Positions 1 to 7,013 of a stretch of DNA of 15,620 nucleotides are shown piece by piece. The stretch's first letter is position 1. The number at the start of each line of letters is the position of its first letter. The DNA comes from an uncultured Mollicutes bacterium (GTDB lineage: Bacteria > Bacillota_I > Bacilli_A > RF39 > UBA660). The translations under genes were made by a program, and so were the position numbers. The notes under the pieces are model-generated. The model did not search any database and was not told where the DNA came from. It saw nothing but the letters and a program-made list of their open reading frames with translations. The stretch lies in the NCBI GenBank assembly GCA_900557675.1, contig USTO01000011.1, positions 1-15,620 of the forward strand, given 5' to 3'.

Positions 1-1564
1 ATTCTACTGGTAAATCTATTCCGGTTTTGACACCGAGTCCAAAGGATGCGTACATATCACGGTATTTTGTGAAGGCACTTTCATCTATTCTTAGGGCTTC
101 GTTATAGCGATAATTGGCTCCTCCTACTTTCATTGCTATTTGATATTGATATGAGTTAGATGAGTTTTGAAGAGCATATATATCGTTTATGGCTCCCATT
201 GTTTGCCAAGAGCATTTTTCAGGAGTATCTTTTATTTTGATACATTGGTCATAGAGAACTGTGCCTATATTTATGGCACCGTATTTATAACCGACTAGCA
301 TTGAGGCTCCTTTTACTACTGATCCTGGGGTTACAGGAAGGGTTACAACACCGGGAGTGAAGTCTACTACTTTATAGGTACCATCAGAGGCGGTTTGGAC
401 TTGTTTTCCGGCCATTGCTAGGACTTCTCCAGTATTGGGGTCGGATATTATAGCAAAGGAACGGTTATAGTACTTTGTGTTGTATTCGTTTTTGGTATAC
501 AATACTTCGTTTGTGAGGAGTTCTTCGAGGTAAGATTGAAGATTTAAGTCGATAGTTAGAACGATGTCATTTCCTCTTTGTCCATCTTTGATTAGTTCAT
601 AAGTGTTATCGCTATTTACACGATAGACGGCTTTTTCTCCCTTGAGATAGTCTTCATATTGTTCTTCTAGGTAGGATATTCCTACTCTATCGTCCATACT
701 ATAGCCTTTTTTTAGGTAATAATCAGCTAATTCTTCGGGTATTCCTTGGTTATTAGAGGATACGGTACCGAGAATGGATTTGAATACGTCTCCGTTGGGA
801 TAGGTTCGTTCCCAATCTAGTTTAGTATTGAAACCGCCAAGGGTATCGACATTTTCGGATACGTAAGCGTATTCTTCTTCAGTTACGTCTTTATTTTTGA
901 TTATTTTTTCTTCATAGGAATAGCCTTTATTCATAAGGGCGTATATATAGGCGACTTTTTTATCGTCATCGGTATAGATACTTAGGTCTTCATCGGTTAT
1001 TCTGTCAAAGATTAGGTCTTTTATTTCTTTATCGGATAGTTTTCTATTGGTACGCATTTCCCATTCTTCATCGGTTATTTTGGTTTTGGCTTGATCGTAG
1101 TTATTTATATACCAATAATTTTTAAAGTTATAGTTTGATATTTTGTTATAGTCTACATTTATATAGCCTGCTATTTCTTTAGCTAGGGCTAGTTCTTCTT
1201 TGGTTGTTACTTTAGCGGGCTTTTTATAGTATATGGTTTTTACGGCTTTGTTATCGACAAGTATATTATAGTTTCTATCATAGATTCTACCACGGGGTGC
1301 TGAGGATGAGGTTACGGTTCTTTCGGTTGCACTTACTAGTTTCTCCTTATAGGTATCTTTTTCAAATACTTGGAGGTAGAATAGTCTACAGATTATACCG
1401 ACAAAGAGTATAATGATTATAATTATTACGAAGTTATATCTTTTTTCGATTACTTCGTTTAGGTCTCTTGATCTTAGAGTCTTACCTGCATTTATGTTTT
1501 TATGGGGAGTTTTTTTCTTTACTTTCTTGTTTTTGGTTTTTTTATTTATATATTTTTTTGCCAT
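1..1564 (-). CDS. Class B penicillin-binding protein (transpeptidase), 3' end missing
   Basis: This is a peptidoglycan D,D-transpeptidase that cross-links the cell wall outside the membrane. The first 521 codons are present and the gene runs off the left edge. A Lys-rich cytoplasmic tail (residues 1-42) is followed by one membrane segment (about 45-63). The dimerisation region follows, with APRGRIYDRN soon after the membrane helix as in PBP2/PBP3 proteins. The catalytic SxxK motif is S415-V-V-K418, within PGSVVKGAS. The second motif is S468-S-N470. GVKTGIDLP at about 511-519 is the conserved stretch seen after SxN in class B PBPs. The final KTG(T/S) box lies outside the window. The ATG at 1564 has an AAAGGTGA ribosome site 6 nt upstream and an extended -10 promoter. 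Whether it serves elongation (MrdA/PbpA type) or division cannot be decided from this part. Confidence 0.93.
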   Translation of the reverse strand, partial: MAKKYINKKTKNKKVKKKTPHKNINAGKTLRSRDLNEVIEKRYNFVIIIIIILFVGIICRLFYLQVFEKDTYKEKLVSATERTVTSSSAPRGRIYDRNYNILVDNKAVKTIYYKKPAKVTTKEELALAKEIAGYINVDYNKISNYNFKNYWYINNYDQAKTKITDEEWEMRTNRKLSDKEIKDLIFDRITDEDLSIYTDDDKKVAYIYALMNKGYSYEEKIIKNKDVTEEEYAYVSENVDTLGGFNTKLDWERTYPNGDVFKSILGTVSSNNQGIPEELADYYLKKGYSMDDRVGISYLEEQYEDYLKGEKAVYRVNSDNTYELIKDGQRGNDIVLTIDLNLQSYLEELLTNEVLYTKNEYNTKYYNRSFAIISDPNTGEVLAMAGKQVQTASDGTYKVVDFTPGVVTLPVTPGSVVKGASMLVGYKYGAINIGTVLYDQCIKIKDTPEKCSWQTMGAINDIYALQNSSNSYQYQIAMKVGGANYRYNEALRIDESAFTKYRDMYASFGLGVKTGIDLPVE

Positions 1565-1570
1565 TTTACA

Positions 1571-1578
1571 TCACCTTT
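1571..1578 (-). promoter_or_regulatory. Ribosome binding site of the PBP gene
   Basis: AAAGGTGA lies 6 nt before the ATG at 1564. It supports this start over any internal one. Confidence 0.7.
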
Positions 1579-1594
1579 TTCAATCATTACTATT

Positions 1595-1623
1595 ATTATA
1601 TCATAAAAGTTTTAATTTATCAT
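1595..1623 (-). promoter_or_regulatory. Promoter of the PBP gene (extended -10)
   Basis: Reading the minus strand, TATAAT sits at 1600-1595 and is preceded by TGA (1603-1601), giving an extended -10 of the TGnTATAAT type. A weak -35 (ATGATA, 4 of 6 to TTGACA) lies 17 nt upstream at 1623-1618. The promoter fills the 75-nt gap between the two divergent genes, so it may share control with the plus-strand gene. Confidence 0.55.
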
Positions 1624-1639
1624 ATATTTTAGTGGTGAA

Positions 1640-1894
1640 ATGATGAATATTTTTTTATTAGAGAGCTATATTAGAAAGCTTAATAAGAGTGATGTTTATG
1701 GATATGCTTTAAAACAGGGTATAGAACTTATGGATGAGGAAGTTGATTTTCTTTATTCTTTGATTAAGAGTGATTATAAGACGTTTATTTATGGAAACTC
1801 AAGAGAGGTTTTGAATAGAGTTCAAAGTAATGTTAGAAAAGAGGTTTATGAAAGGATTTTGTATTTGTATGATAAGTATAGATATCTTCTTTAA
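1640..1894 (+). CDS. Small DUF2624-like (YqfT-type) protein
   Basis: This 84-residue, acidic/basic mixed, probably all-helical soluble protein has no signal peptide or membrane segment. Length and pattern resemble the uncharacterised Bacillus YqfT/DUF2624 family: a short helical start, then 'A-KQGI-L-EE', 'L--LIK', 'I-GN', and a C-terminal helix with KEVYERILYLYDKY. The family match is from memory and not tested. Two ATG codons are adjacent (1640 and 1643). GGTGAA immediately upstream serves as ribosome site for either. It is the only plus-strand gene in the window and is divergent from the PBP gene. Function unknown. Confidence 0.8.
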   Translation: MMNIFLLESYIRKLNKSDVYGYALKQGIELMDEEVDFLYSLIKSDYKTFIYGNSREVLNRVQSNVRKEVYERILYLYDKYRYLL

Positions 1895-1910
1895 GCTTTT
1901 TTATTAGTAC

Positions 1911-1928
1911 TTCTACAGGATTGTAGAA
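1911..1928 (+). other. Hairpin after the DUF2624-like gene, possible weak terminator
   Basis: TTCTACA and TGTAGAA form a perfect 7-bp stem around the loop GGAT, 17 nt past the stop at 1894. The nearest T-run (TTTTTT, 1945-1950) is 16 nt beyond the stem, so it does not look like a standard intrinsic terminator. It may still end or protect the plus-strand transcript. Confidence 0.35.
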
Positions 1929-1950
1929 TATATCTCTATAAGTATTTTTT

Positions 1951-1978
1951 ACAATAAAAGCACTGCAAGGGGCAGTGC
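1951..1978 (-). terminator. Intrinsic terminator of the secG-rnr-smpB operon
   Basis: On the minus strand a perfect 7-bp stem GCACTGC / GCAGTGC encloses the loop CCCTT and is followed by TTTTATTGT. The first stem base is the G of the smpB TAG stop codon, so terminator and stop overlap. Confidence 0.85.
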
Positions 1979-2415
1979 TATCTTAGTTTATATTTTTTAT
2001 GGATTTCTCTATCTATATATCTTTCTTTAATACTTTCTCTTTTATCGTAGTTTTTCTTTCCTTTGGCTAGGGCTATTTCTACTTTGGCGTGACTTCCTTT
2101 GAAATAAATTTTAAGGGGAACAAGGGTATAGCCTTCCATAGTGAGTTTATTTTCTAGTTTTTGGATTTCTTTTTTGTGCATAAGTAGTTTTCTTGTACGG
2201 GTTTCTTCGTGATTAAAGATATTTCCTTCTTTATAGGGTGATATATGGGTATTTAGGAGATAGATTTCTCCGTTTTTTATTATGGCATAGCTATCCTTGA
2301 TGTTAGCTTTGCCGGCACGAATGGACTTTATTTCCGTGCCTTTTAGGACAATACCGGCTTCGAATGTGTCTTCGATTTGGTAGTCATAGCGGGCTTTTCT
2401 GTTATTTATTTCCAT
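1978..2415 (-). CDS. smpB: SsrA-binding protein SmpB
   Basis: SmpB binds the tRNA-like part of tmRNA and delivers it to stalled ribosomes for trans-translation. The OB-fold core is complete, with [19 protein letters not shown] near the start, [19 protein letters not shown] next, HISPYKEGN and [11 protein letters not shown] in the middle, and [12 protein letters not shown] then [11 protein letters not shown] at the end. The C-terminal basic tail ([10 protein letters not shown]) that enters the decoding site is present. The start is set at the ATG at 2415 (145 residues). The upstream in-frame GTG at 2424 is part of the ribosome site GAGGTGA itself and cannot sensibly be the start. It is the last gene of the secG-rnr operon, as in many Bacillota. 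The tmRNA gene that often follows it is not present before 1640. Confidence 0.97.
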   Translation of the reverse strand: MEINNRKARYDYQIEDTFEAGIVLKGTEIKSIRAGKANIKDSYAIIKNGEIYLLNTHISPYKEGNIFNHEETRTRKLLMHKKEIQKLENKLTMEGYTLVPLKIYFKGSHAKVEIALAKGKKNYDKRESIKERYIDREIHKKYKLR

Positions 2416-2460
2416 TTGTTTCACCTCTTTTGGGGGCCCTATGGGGGCTAGTAATTATAT
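2411..2460 (-). repeat. 50-bp direct repeat, copy A (fic/smpB junction)
   Basis: This copy matches 3101-3150 at 47 of 50 positions. The differences are position 8 and two adjacent bases at positions 30-31. It carries the end of the upstream gene (TAA then TAG), a short hairpin with stem GCCC/GGGC and loop CCATA, a C-run, AAAAGAGGTGA as ribosome site, and the first codon and a half of the next gene. The two copies bracket the Fic gene exactly. Confidence 0.85.
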
Positions 2461-3105
2461 TCCATCTATACAGTTATTGTATATCCATTCTGTTAATTCT
2501 TTATTATTATTTGTTTCATAGTATTTGATTAATCTAGTTAAATAGTCTCCTATTTTATCTACGGGTATAGATATTATTCCTTGACCGTTTCTTATCATTT
2601 CTTTATTGGCAATAAGATTGGCTACTCTTTTATTTCCGTCTATAAACATTTGGCTTCTTTGAAGATAACAGAAGAGGTTAATACATTTTTCTAGTTTATG
2701 GGGACTATTTAGTATTTCTTGTAAATCTTTGGTATAGTTACATTCTTCTGGTAATTTGGGACGCCAAGATGTTCCGGTTATGCCTACTCCTCTATCACGG
2801 AAGTTGCCGAGAGGAGTTATGTTTTGGCCTTTACAGATTTCAAAGTGAACTTTCTTTATATAGTCGATAGTTAATTCTTCATCTATGGTATTTAATACAT
2901 ACTCCCAAGCATCTTTGAGGCCTTTTAGTTTTAGCATATCATCTATGGATATTTTACCAGTATTGACATTATTCATAAAGGAAGAGACTTCGGTATAAGA
3001 TATTTTTATTCCTTCTAAATTAGCACTTTTATATATGTTGTCTACTAATTTTCGTTTAGCAAAGAAAATGTTATCTTCCTTAGTCATATTGTATTTGTCT
3101 TCCAT
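2455..3105 (-). CDS. Fic-fold protein with catalytic His replaced by Gln
   Basis: This 216-residue protein has the Fic/Doc fold. Active Fic enzymes transfer AMP or another phosphate-containing group to target hydroxyls using the HPFx(D/E)GNGR loop. Here the loop reads QMFIDGNKR (152-160), so Gln152 replaces the catalytic His. Asp156, Gly157, Asn158 and Arg160 are kept, and Lys159 takes the Doc-like position. An N-terminal inhibitory-helix motif (S/T)xxxE(G/N) is present as S27-A-N-L-E31-G32, typical of class II Fic proteins. GNFRDRGVGI (100-109) fits the conserved flap region. Start at the ATG at 3105, with AAAGAGGTGA just upstream. It sits between the CapA-like gene and smpB and is bracketed by 50-bp direct repeats, which suggests late insertion. 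Activity is uncertain. It could be a non-AMPylating variant or a binding protein. Confidence 0.85.
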   Translation of the reverse strand: MEDKYNMTKEDNIFFAKRKLVDNIYKSANLEGIKISYTEVSSFMNNVNTGKISIDDMLKLKGLKDAWEYVLNTIDEELTIDYIKKVHFEICKGQNITPLGNFRDRGVGITGTSWRPKLPEECNYTKDLQEILNSPHKLEKCINLFCYLQRSQMFIDGNKRVANLIANKEMIRNGQGIISIPVDKIGDYLTRLIKYYETNNNKELTEWIYNNCIDGI

Positions 3106-3150
3106 TTATTTCACCTCTTTTGGGGGCCCATTGGGGGCTAGTAATTATAT
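3101..3150 (-). repeat. 50-bp direct repeat, copy B (CapA-like/fic junction)
   Basis: Partner of copy A at 2411-2460, exactly 690 bp away. It has the same TAG, C-run hairpin (stem GCCC/GGGC, loop CCAAT) and AAAGAGGTGA ribosome site, here serving the Fic gene. The loop bases are swapped (TA to AT) while the stem is conserved. Confidence 0.85.
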
Positions 3151-3157
3151 ATACTTA

Positions 3158-4447
3158 TTATGGTAATGGTTTTACAGTTATAGTATCGTTTAATCTTGTT
3201 ACTATTTCCTTATAGTGATTATATACTTCGGTATAGTTTGGTAAGTAGTTTGCTATATCTTTATTAGAGAATGGAACTACTTTATAGTTATTGTAGTTAT
3301 ATCCGTTATGGTAGGTATATATTAGTTGGTTATCAGTGCTTTCTACTTTAAGGGTTGTTTCGCCTTTACTTACAGTTTTGGTTATTTTGGCACTTCCGAG
3401 TAAACCTACCATTTTATTATAGTAATCGCTTATTTCTTGTCCAGATAGGAAGTTTCCTAGGGAATAGTAAACGAGTGTATCATCTATATAGGTTATAGGC
3501 ATTATAACGTGAGGGTGAGCACCTATAATGATATCGACACCGTTATCGGCAAGGAACTGAGCCATATCTTCTTGATAGGCAGTTGGGGTATGGGTGTATT
3601 CAACACCCCAGTGCATTGCTACCATTAAAAGATCTACTTTATCACGGACTTTATCTATATCTTCTTTTACCTTTTGTTTATAGGCTTGATACTTTGTATC
3701 GGTAGCGGGGTTATTGATATTGTCTATATCTGTTGGCCATACGTTTACGAGATAGTCTTTTCCGTTTGGAACGGGGATACCGTTAGTTCCGTAGGTATAG
3801 CTTAGCATTGTATATTTTATGTGGTTTTTCTCCATTATTTTGACTTCATCTCTTTGTTCGGGACTTGTATAGCTTCCAGCGTATAGTACATCACTGGTAT
3901 TGCCCCAATAGTTTATGGAGTTTTCAATGCTTTTTCCGTTAGTTGAGTAGTATCTATCCATAGTGTGATTACTTGCAAGGGAAACAAGGTTAAATCCGGC
4001 ATCTAGCATTGCGTCACCAGCCTCGTAAGGGGATAGGAACTGAGGATAACTTGATAGACCTAGTTCGGCTCCTCCGAGGATTGTTTCTTGATTATAGTAG
4101 GCAAGATCATAGTTTTGGATTATTTCTTTTATATAGGATACCATTGGTTTGAAGTCATAGCCGTTACCTCCGGCATTCTTAGAGGCCTCATTATAGACGC
4201 CATTATGGATAAGGTGATCGCCGACCATTGCAAGGGTTAATTCGTATTTTTGGGTTTTATCCTTGGTAATGTTTTTTTTGATTTCGGCAATTTTATCGGA
4301 TGGTTTAGTGCCTTCTTTGGAACCGGTTAGTTTGGTTATGGCAAAGGCAATGGCAAGTATAATAAGGGTGAGAATTATTAGGCATATTATTATATTACCT
4401 ATTTTTAGTTTTCTTTTTTGTTTTTTTCTTTTTTTCTTTGTTCGCAT
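3158..4447 (-). CDS. CapA/PgsA-family protein, membrane-anchored phosphatase fold
   Basis: This 429-residue protein belongs to the poly-gamma-glutamate CapA-like family, a metallophosphatase-like fold. A very basic N-terminus (1-15) precedes a single membrane helix (about 16-37), so the domain is extracytoplasmic. Metal-site motifs follow in order: G76-D77-H78, N119-Q-E121, S159-N160-H161, H279-W-G281 and G309-A-H311-P-H313. In capsule operons, family members help polymerise or export poly-gamma-glutamate. No capB or capC is here, so that role is not supported, and a phosphatase or wall-related role is equally possible. The start at the ATG at 4447 has AAAGAGGT 6-7 nt upstream and lies inside the 3' end of rnr (43-nt overlap), so the two are translationally linked. 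Confidence 0.9.
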   Translation of the reverse strand: MRTKKKRKKQKRKLKIGNIIICLIILTLIILAIAFAITKLTGSKEGTKPSDKIAEIKKNITKDKTQKYELTLAMVGDHLIHNGVYNEASKNAGGNGYDFKPMVSYIKEIIQNYDLAYYNQETILGGAELGLSSYPQFLSPYEAGDAMLDAGFNLVSLASNHTMDRYYSTNGKSIENSINYWGNTSDVLYAGSYTSPEQRDEVKIMEKNHIKYTMLSYTYGTNGIPVPNGKDYLVNVWPTDIDNINNPATDTKYQAYKQKVKEDIDKVRDKVDLLMVAMHWGVEYTHTPTAYQEDMAQFLADNGVDIIIGAHPHVIMPITYIDDTLVYYSLGNFLSGQEISDYYNKMVGLLGSAKITKTVSKGETTLKVESTDNQLIYTYHNGYNYNNYKVVPFSNKDIANYLPNYTEVYNHYKEIVTRLNDTITVKPLP

Positions 4448-6534
4448 TTTTTACCTCTTTTTTCTTCCTTATATATTATGAAATCTACCATTGATGTTTC
4501 TTTGGATGCTTTTAGAACTTTTACGGTTAGTTTATCTCCGAGAGTGAACTTGTTTTTGGGTCTTCTTCCGATAAGACTTAGGGTATTTACATCATATATG
4601 TAGTAATCGTTTGGTAAGTCTTCGGTTTTGATTAGGCCTTCAACGGTGTTGGGTAGTTCAACAAAGAGGCCAAACTCTGTTACACCGCTTATAACAGCGG
4701 GATATATTTCTCCAATATGTTGTTCCATATACTCGGCTTTCTTCATTTTATCGACATCGCGTTCACAGTTTATGGCGTCTTGTTCTTTTTGACTGGTTTG
4801 ATTAGAGATATCGTAAAGGGTGCTATCCCATTTGTTTACTACTTCATCACTATAGTTTATGGTATAGTCTTTGATTAGTCTATGAAGGGTTAAGTCGGGA
4901 TATCTTCTTATTGGGGATGTGAAATGGGAATAGGTTTTGCTGGCAAGACCAAAGTGACCGATATTGACATCGCTATAGCGGGCTTTAGCCATAGACCTTA
5001 TGGCAAGGGTGGTAAAGACACCGGCAAAGTCTTCTTCTTTGAGGCTTTCTAAGACTTTTTGATAGTCGTATGGTTTTATTTTATTGGGATCGCTTTTGAA
5101 CTTTATTCCTTTTAGGGATAGTATATTGAAGAGATTTTTTAGTTTTTCGGGGTTTGGTAAGTCGTGAACTCTATATATACAAGGTAAACCCATATTGGTT
5201 ATGTATTCAGAGACGGTTTCGTTAGCAACTATCATAAAGTTTTCGATTAGTTTTTCGCCGGTTCGTTGCTCTCTTAGTTTTATTTCTGTTGGAACGCCTT
5301 TTTCATCAACAAGGATTTTGGCTTCGGGTTTATCGAATTCGAGGTAACCTCGTGATATCATTTTTTTTCTTAGTATTTGCGATAGTTCATTCATTAGGTG
5401 TAAGTCTTTGGCAAATGGTTTGTATTCTTCAGCAATGATATTTTTTTCTAGGATATCGTTTACTTTGTTGTAGGTCATTTGTAGTCTACTTCTTATTACT
5501 GAGGGGTATATTTCTTTATTTATTACTTTTCCGTTTGGATCTATTTCCATCATACAAGTCATTGCTAATCTATCGACACCTGGGTTTAGTGAGCATATTC
5601 CGTTTGATAGTTTATGGGGTAGCATTGGTACTACTCTATCAACGAGGTAGACACTTGTTGAACGGAAATAGGCTTCTTTATCGAGGGGGCTATTTTCTTT
5701 TACGTAATGGGATACATCCGCTATATGGACTCCTAGGTTATAGGTTCCTGTAGGGTTCTTTTTTATGGATATGGCGTCATCGATATCTTTGGTGTCATCG
5801 CCATCAATGGTGAATATGGTTAGATCGCGAAGGTCTTTCCTGCCTTTTAGGTCAGATGGGGATACTTCGTTTGGGATGGTACTTAGTTCTTCTATGACGT
5901 CCTCAGGGAAATTGGGGTGGAAGTTATACTGGTATACGTAGGAGAGGATGTCAATACCTACGTCGTTTTTGTGGCCGATTAGTTTGGTAATGATGGCATT
6001 ATGATTGGTTCTTTTTATCATTACAACTGATCCGTCAACGATATTGTGGGTTTCATCCTTGATAACAGGGATATCGCCATACTTGCGATTATTGCATCTT
6101 ACATAGCACTTTCCTTCTTTATAGTATACTTCCCCTACTATTTCTTTATCGTCTTTTTTTAGTATTTTTACAACACGGCCTTCGTTTCGATACATATCGA
6201 TTATTTCGATTAAGACGATATCGTCATTGGTAGCACCGGCAAGATTGACTTCGTTTATATAGACATCCTTGGAATGGTTTTCGATAACAACAAAGCCATA
6301 TCCTTTGGGATTTAGGATTAGTTTTCCTTGCAGATAATGGGTGTTTTTTATTAGGGTATAGTTTTTCTTTTTTTCACTATAATAGACTAGTCCTTCTTCT
6401 TCTAAGTGTTTTAGATTTTTTTGGACTTCTTCTAATTCTTCTGCTGTTGTTAGTCTTAGGGCATCGTTTATTTCGATGAGGCTTTGACTGGGTCTTTTTT
6501 TGTTTTCTAATATTTTTATTATTTTCTCTTTCAC
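4405..6534 (-). CDS. rnr: Ribonuclease R (3'-5' exoribonuclease)
   Basis: RNase R degrades structured RNA from the 3' end and, with SmpB and tmRNA, removes non-stop mRNAs. The domain order is usual for 709 residues: a winged-helix start (1-65), two cold-shock domains (about 66-215, with KLILNPKGYGFVVI), the RNB catalytic domain (about 235-565), an S1 domain (about 605-690, starting IGEIYPAVISGVTEFG) and a Lys/Arg-rich tail. The metal-binding aspartates are D244, D250, D252 and D253 in TIDGDDTKDIDDAIS. The start is GTG at 6534, with AAGGAG 8 nt upstream. The ATG overlapping it (6536) is out of frame. It lies 26 nt after secG and its last 43 nt overlap the next gene, so the operon is tightly packed. 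Confidence 0.97.
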   Translation of the reverse strand: MKEKIIKILENKKRPSQSLIEINDALRLTTAEELEEVQKNLKHLEEEGLVYYSEKKKNYTLIKNTHYLQGKLILNPKGYGFVVIENHSKDVYINEVNLAGATNDDIVLIEIIDMYRNEGRVVKILKKDDKEIVGEVYYKEGKCYVRCNNRKYGDIPVIKDETHNIVDGSVVMIKRTNHNAIITKLIGHKNDVGIDILSYVYQYNFHPNFPEDVIEELSTIPNEVSPSDLKGRKDLRDLTIFTIDGDDTKDIDDAISIKKNPTGTYNLGVHIADVSHYVKENSPLDKEAYFRSTSVYLVDRVVPMLPHKLSNGICSLNPGVDRLAMTCMMEIDPNGKVINKEIYPSVIRSRLQMTYNKVNDILEKNIIAEEYKPFAKDLHLMNELSQILRKKMISRGYLEFDKPEAKILVDEKGVPTEIKLREQRTGEKLIENFMIVANETVSEYITNMGLPCIYRVHDLPNPEKLKNLFNILSLKGIKFKSDPNKIKPYDYQKVLESLKEEDFAGVFTTLAIRSMAKARYSDVNIGHFGLASKTYSHFTSPIRRYPDLTLHRLIKDYTINYSDEVVNKWDSTLYDISNQTSQKEQDAINCERDVDKMKKAEYMEQHIGEIYPAVISGVTEFGLFVELPNTVEGLIKTEDLPNDYYIYDVNTLSLIGRRPKNKFTLGDKLTVKVLKASKETSMVDFIIYKEEKRGKKCEQRKKEKNKKEN

Positions 6535-6560
6535 ATAACCAACTCCTTATTTTAAAAGGC

Positions 6561-6776
6561 TTACATAAATGATATGAACATACATAATATAAAGAATGTA
6601 AATCCTAATATGAATGTTACTCTACTTATAAATAATTCGGGTCCTCTTTCCTTACGGTTAGAGAATAATTCTGAATCGCCTGTTGTTTCGATAATGCTTG
6701 CTGATGCTGCTTTACCGCTTTGCAATAGAACGATTGCTATTAATAGAATTGATATTATTACTACTATTGTTTCCAT
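6561..6776 (-). CDS. secG: Preprotein translocase subunit SecG
   Basis: This small subunit of the SecYEG export channel in the cytoplasmic membrane has 71 residues, the usual size. It has two membrane helices (about 3-19 and 52-70) joined by the conserved cytoplasmic loop. VLLQSGK at the end of helix 1 and the RKERGPELFISRVTFIL pattern before helix 2 match the family, although the Gly-rich part of the loop is reduced. The ATG at 6776 has a strong AAAGGAGG site and a good promoter, so it is the first gene of the operon that continues into rnr and smpB. This order is known from Bacillus and relatives. Confidence 0.95.
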   Translation of the reverse strand: METIVVIISILLIAIVLLQSGKAASASIIETTGDSELFSNRKERGPELFISRVTFILGFTFFILCMFISFM

Positions 6777-6797
6777 AATTGTTTTCCTCCTTTATTC

Positions 6798-6826
6798 ATT
6801 TTACCATATATGGTATGATTAATCAA
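6798..6826 (-). promoter_or_regulatory. secG: Promoter of the secG-rnr-smpB operon
   Basis: TTGATT (6826-6821), a 17-nt spacer and TAAAAT (6803-6798) give a good sigma-A type promoter on the minus strand. It ends about 22 nt before the secG start. A perfect 12-bp palindrome, ACCATATATGGT (6803-6814), fills the downstream part of the spacer and touches the -10. It could be an operator. Confidence 0.75.
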
Positions 6827-6847
6827 GATAATTGGGTTATTTTTTAG

Positions 6848-6870
6848 AGAAAAAAGCCCTATCGGGGGCT
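6848..6870 (-). terminator. Second (back-up) intrinsic terminator downstream of proS
   Basis: On the minus strand AGCCC and GGGCT form a stem around CCGATA, followed by TTTTTTCTC. It is 67 nt beyond the larger terminator at 6937-6981 and before the secG promoter, so it stops read-through from proS into secG. Confidence 0.8.
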
Positions 6871-6936
6871 GGTATTTGGATAACTATTTTATAGAGATGG
6901 GGGTATTTATTTTTATTATTCGTGTGATTGTTGTAG

Positions 6937-6981
6937 TTCTATTCCAAAAAAACTCCACTGTGGAGTTTTTTTGGAATAGAA
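6937..6981. terminator. Perfect 22-bp inverted repeat, bidirectional terminator of proS
   Basis: The two 22-nt arms (6937-6958 and 6960-6981) are exact reverse complements around one central base. The core is CTCCAC/GTGGAG flanked by A7 on one side and T7 on the other, the classic form of a terminator that works on both strands. It lies 32 nt past the proS stop. No plus-strand gene ends here. Confidence 0.88.
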
Positions 6982-7013
6982 ACTTTTTTAAAGTATAAAT
7001 ATTTATTTTAATA

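Noticed and set aside
1895..1977. tmRNA gene after smpB
   Set aside because: The space is only 83 nt and holds two hairpins. There is no tRNA-like acceptor end or tag-peptide frame.
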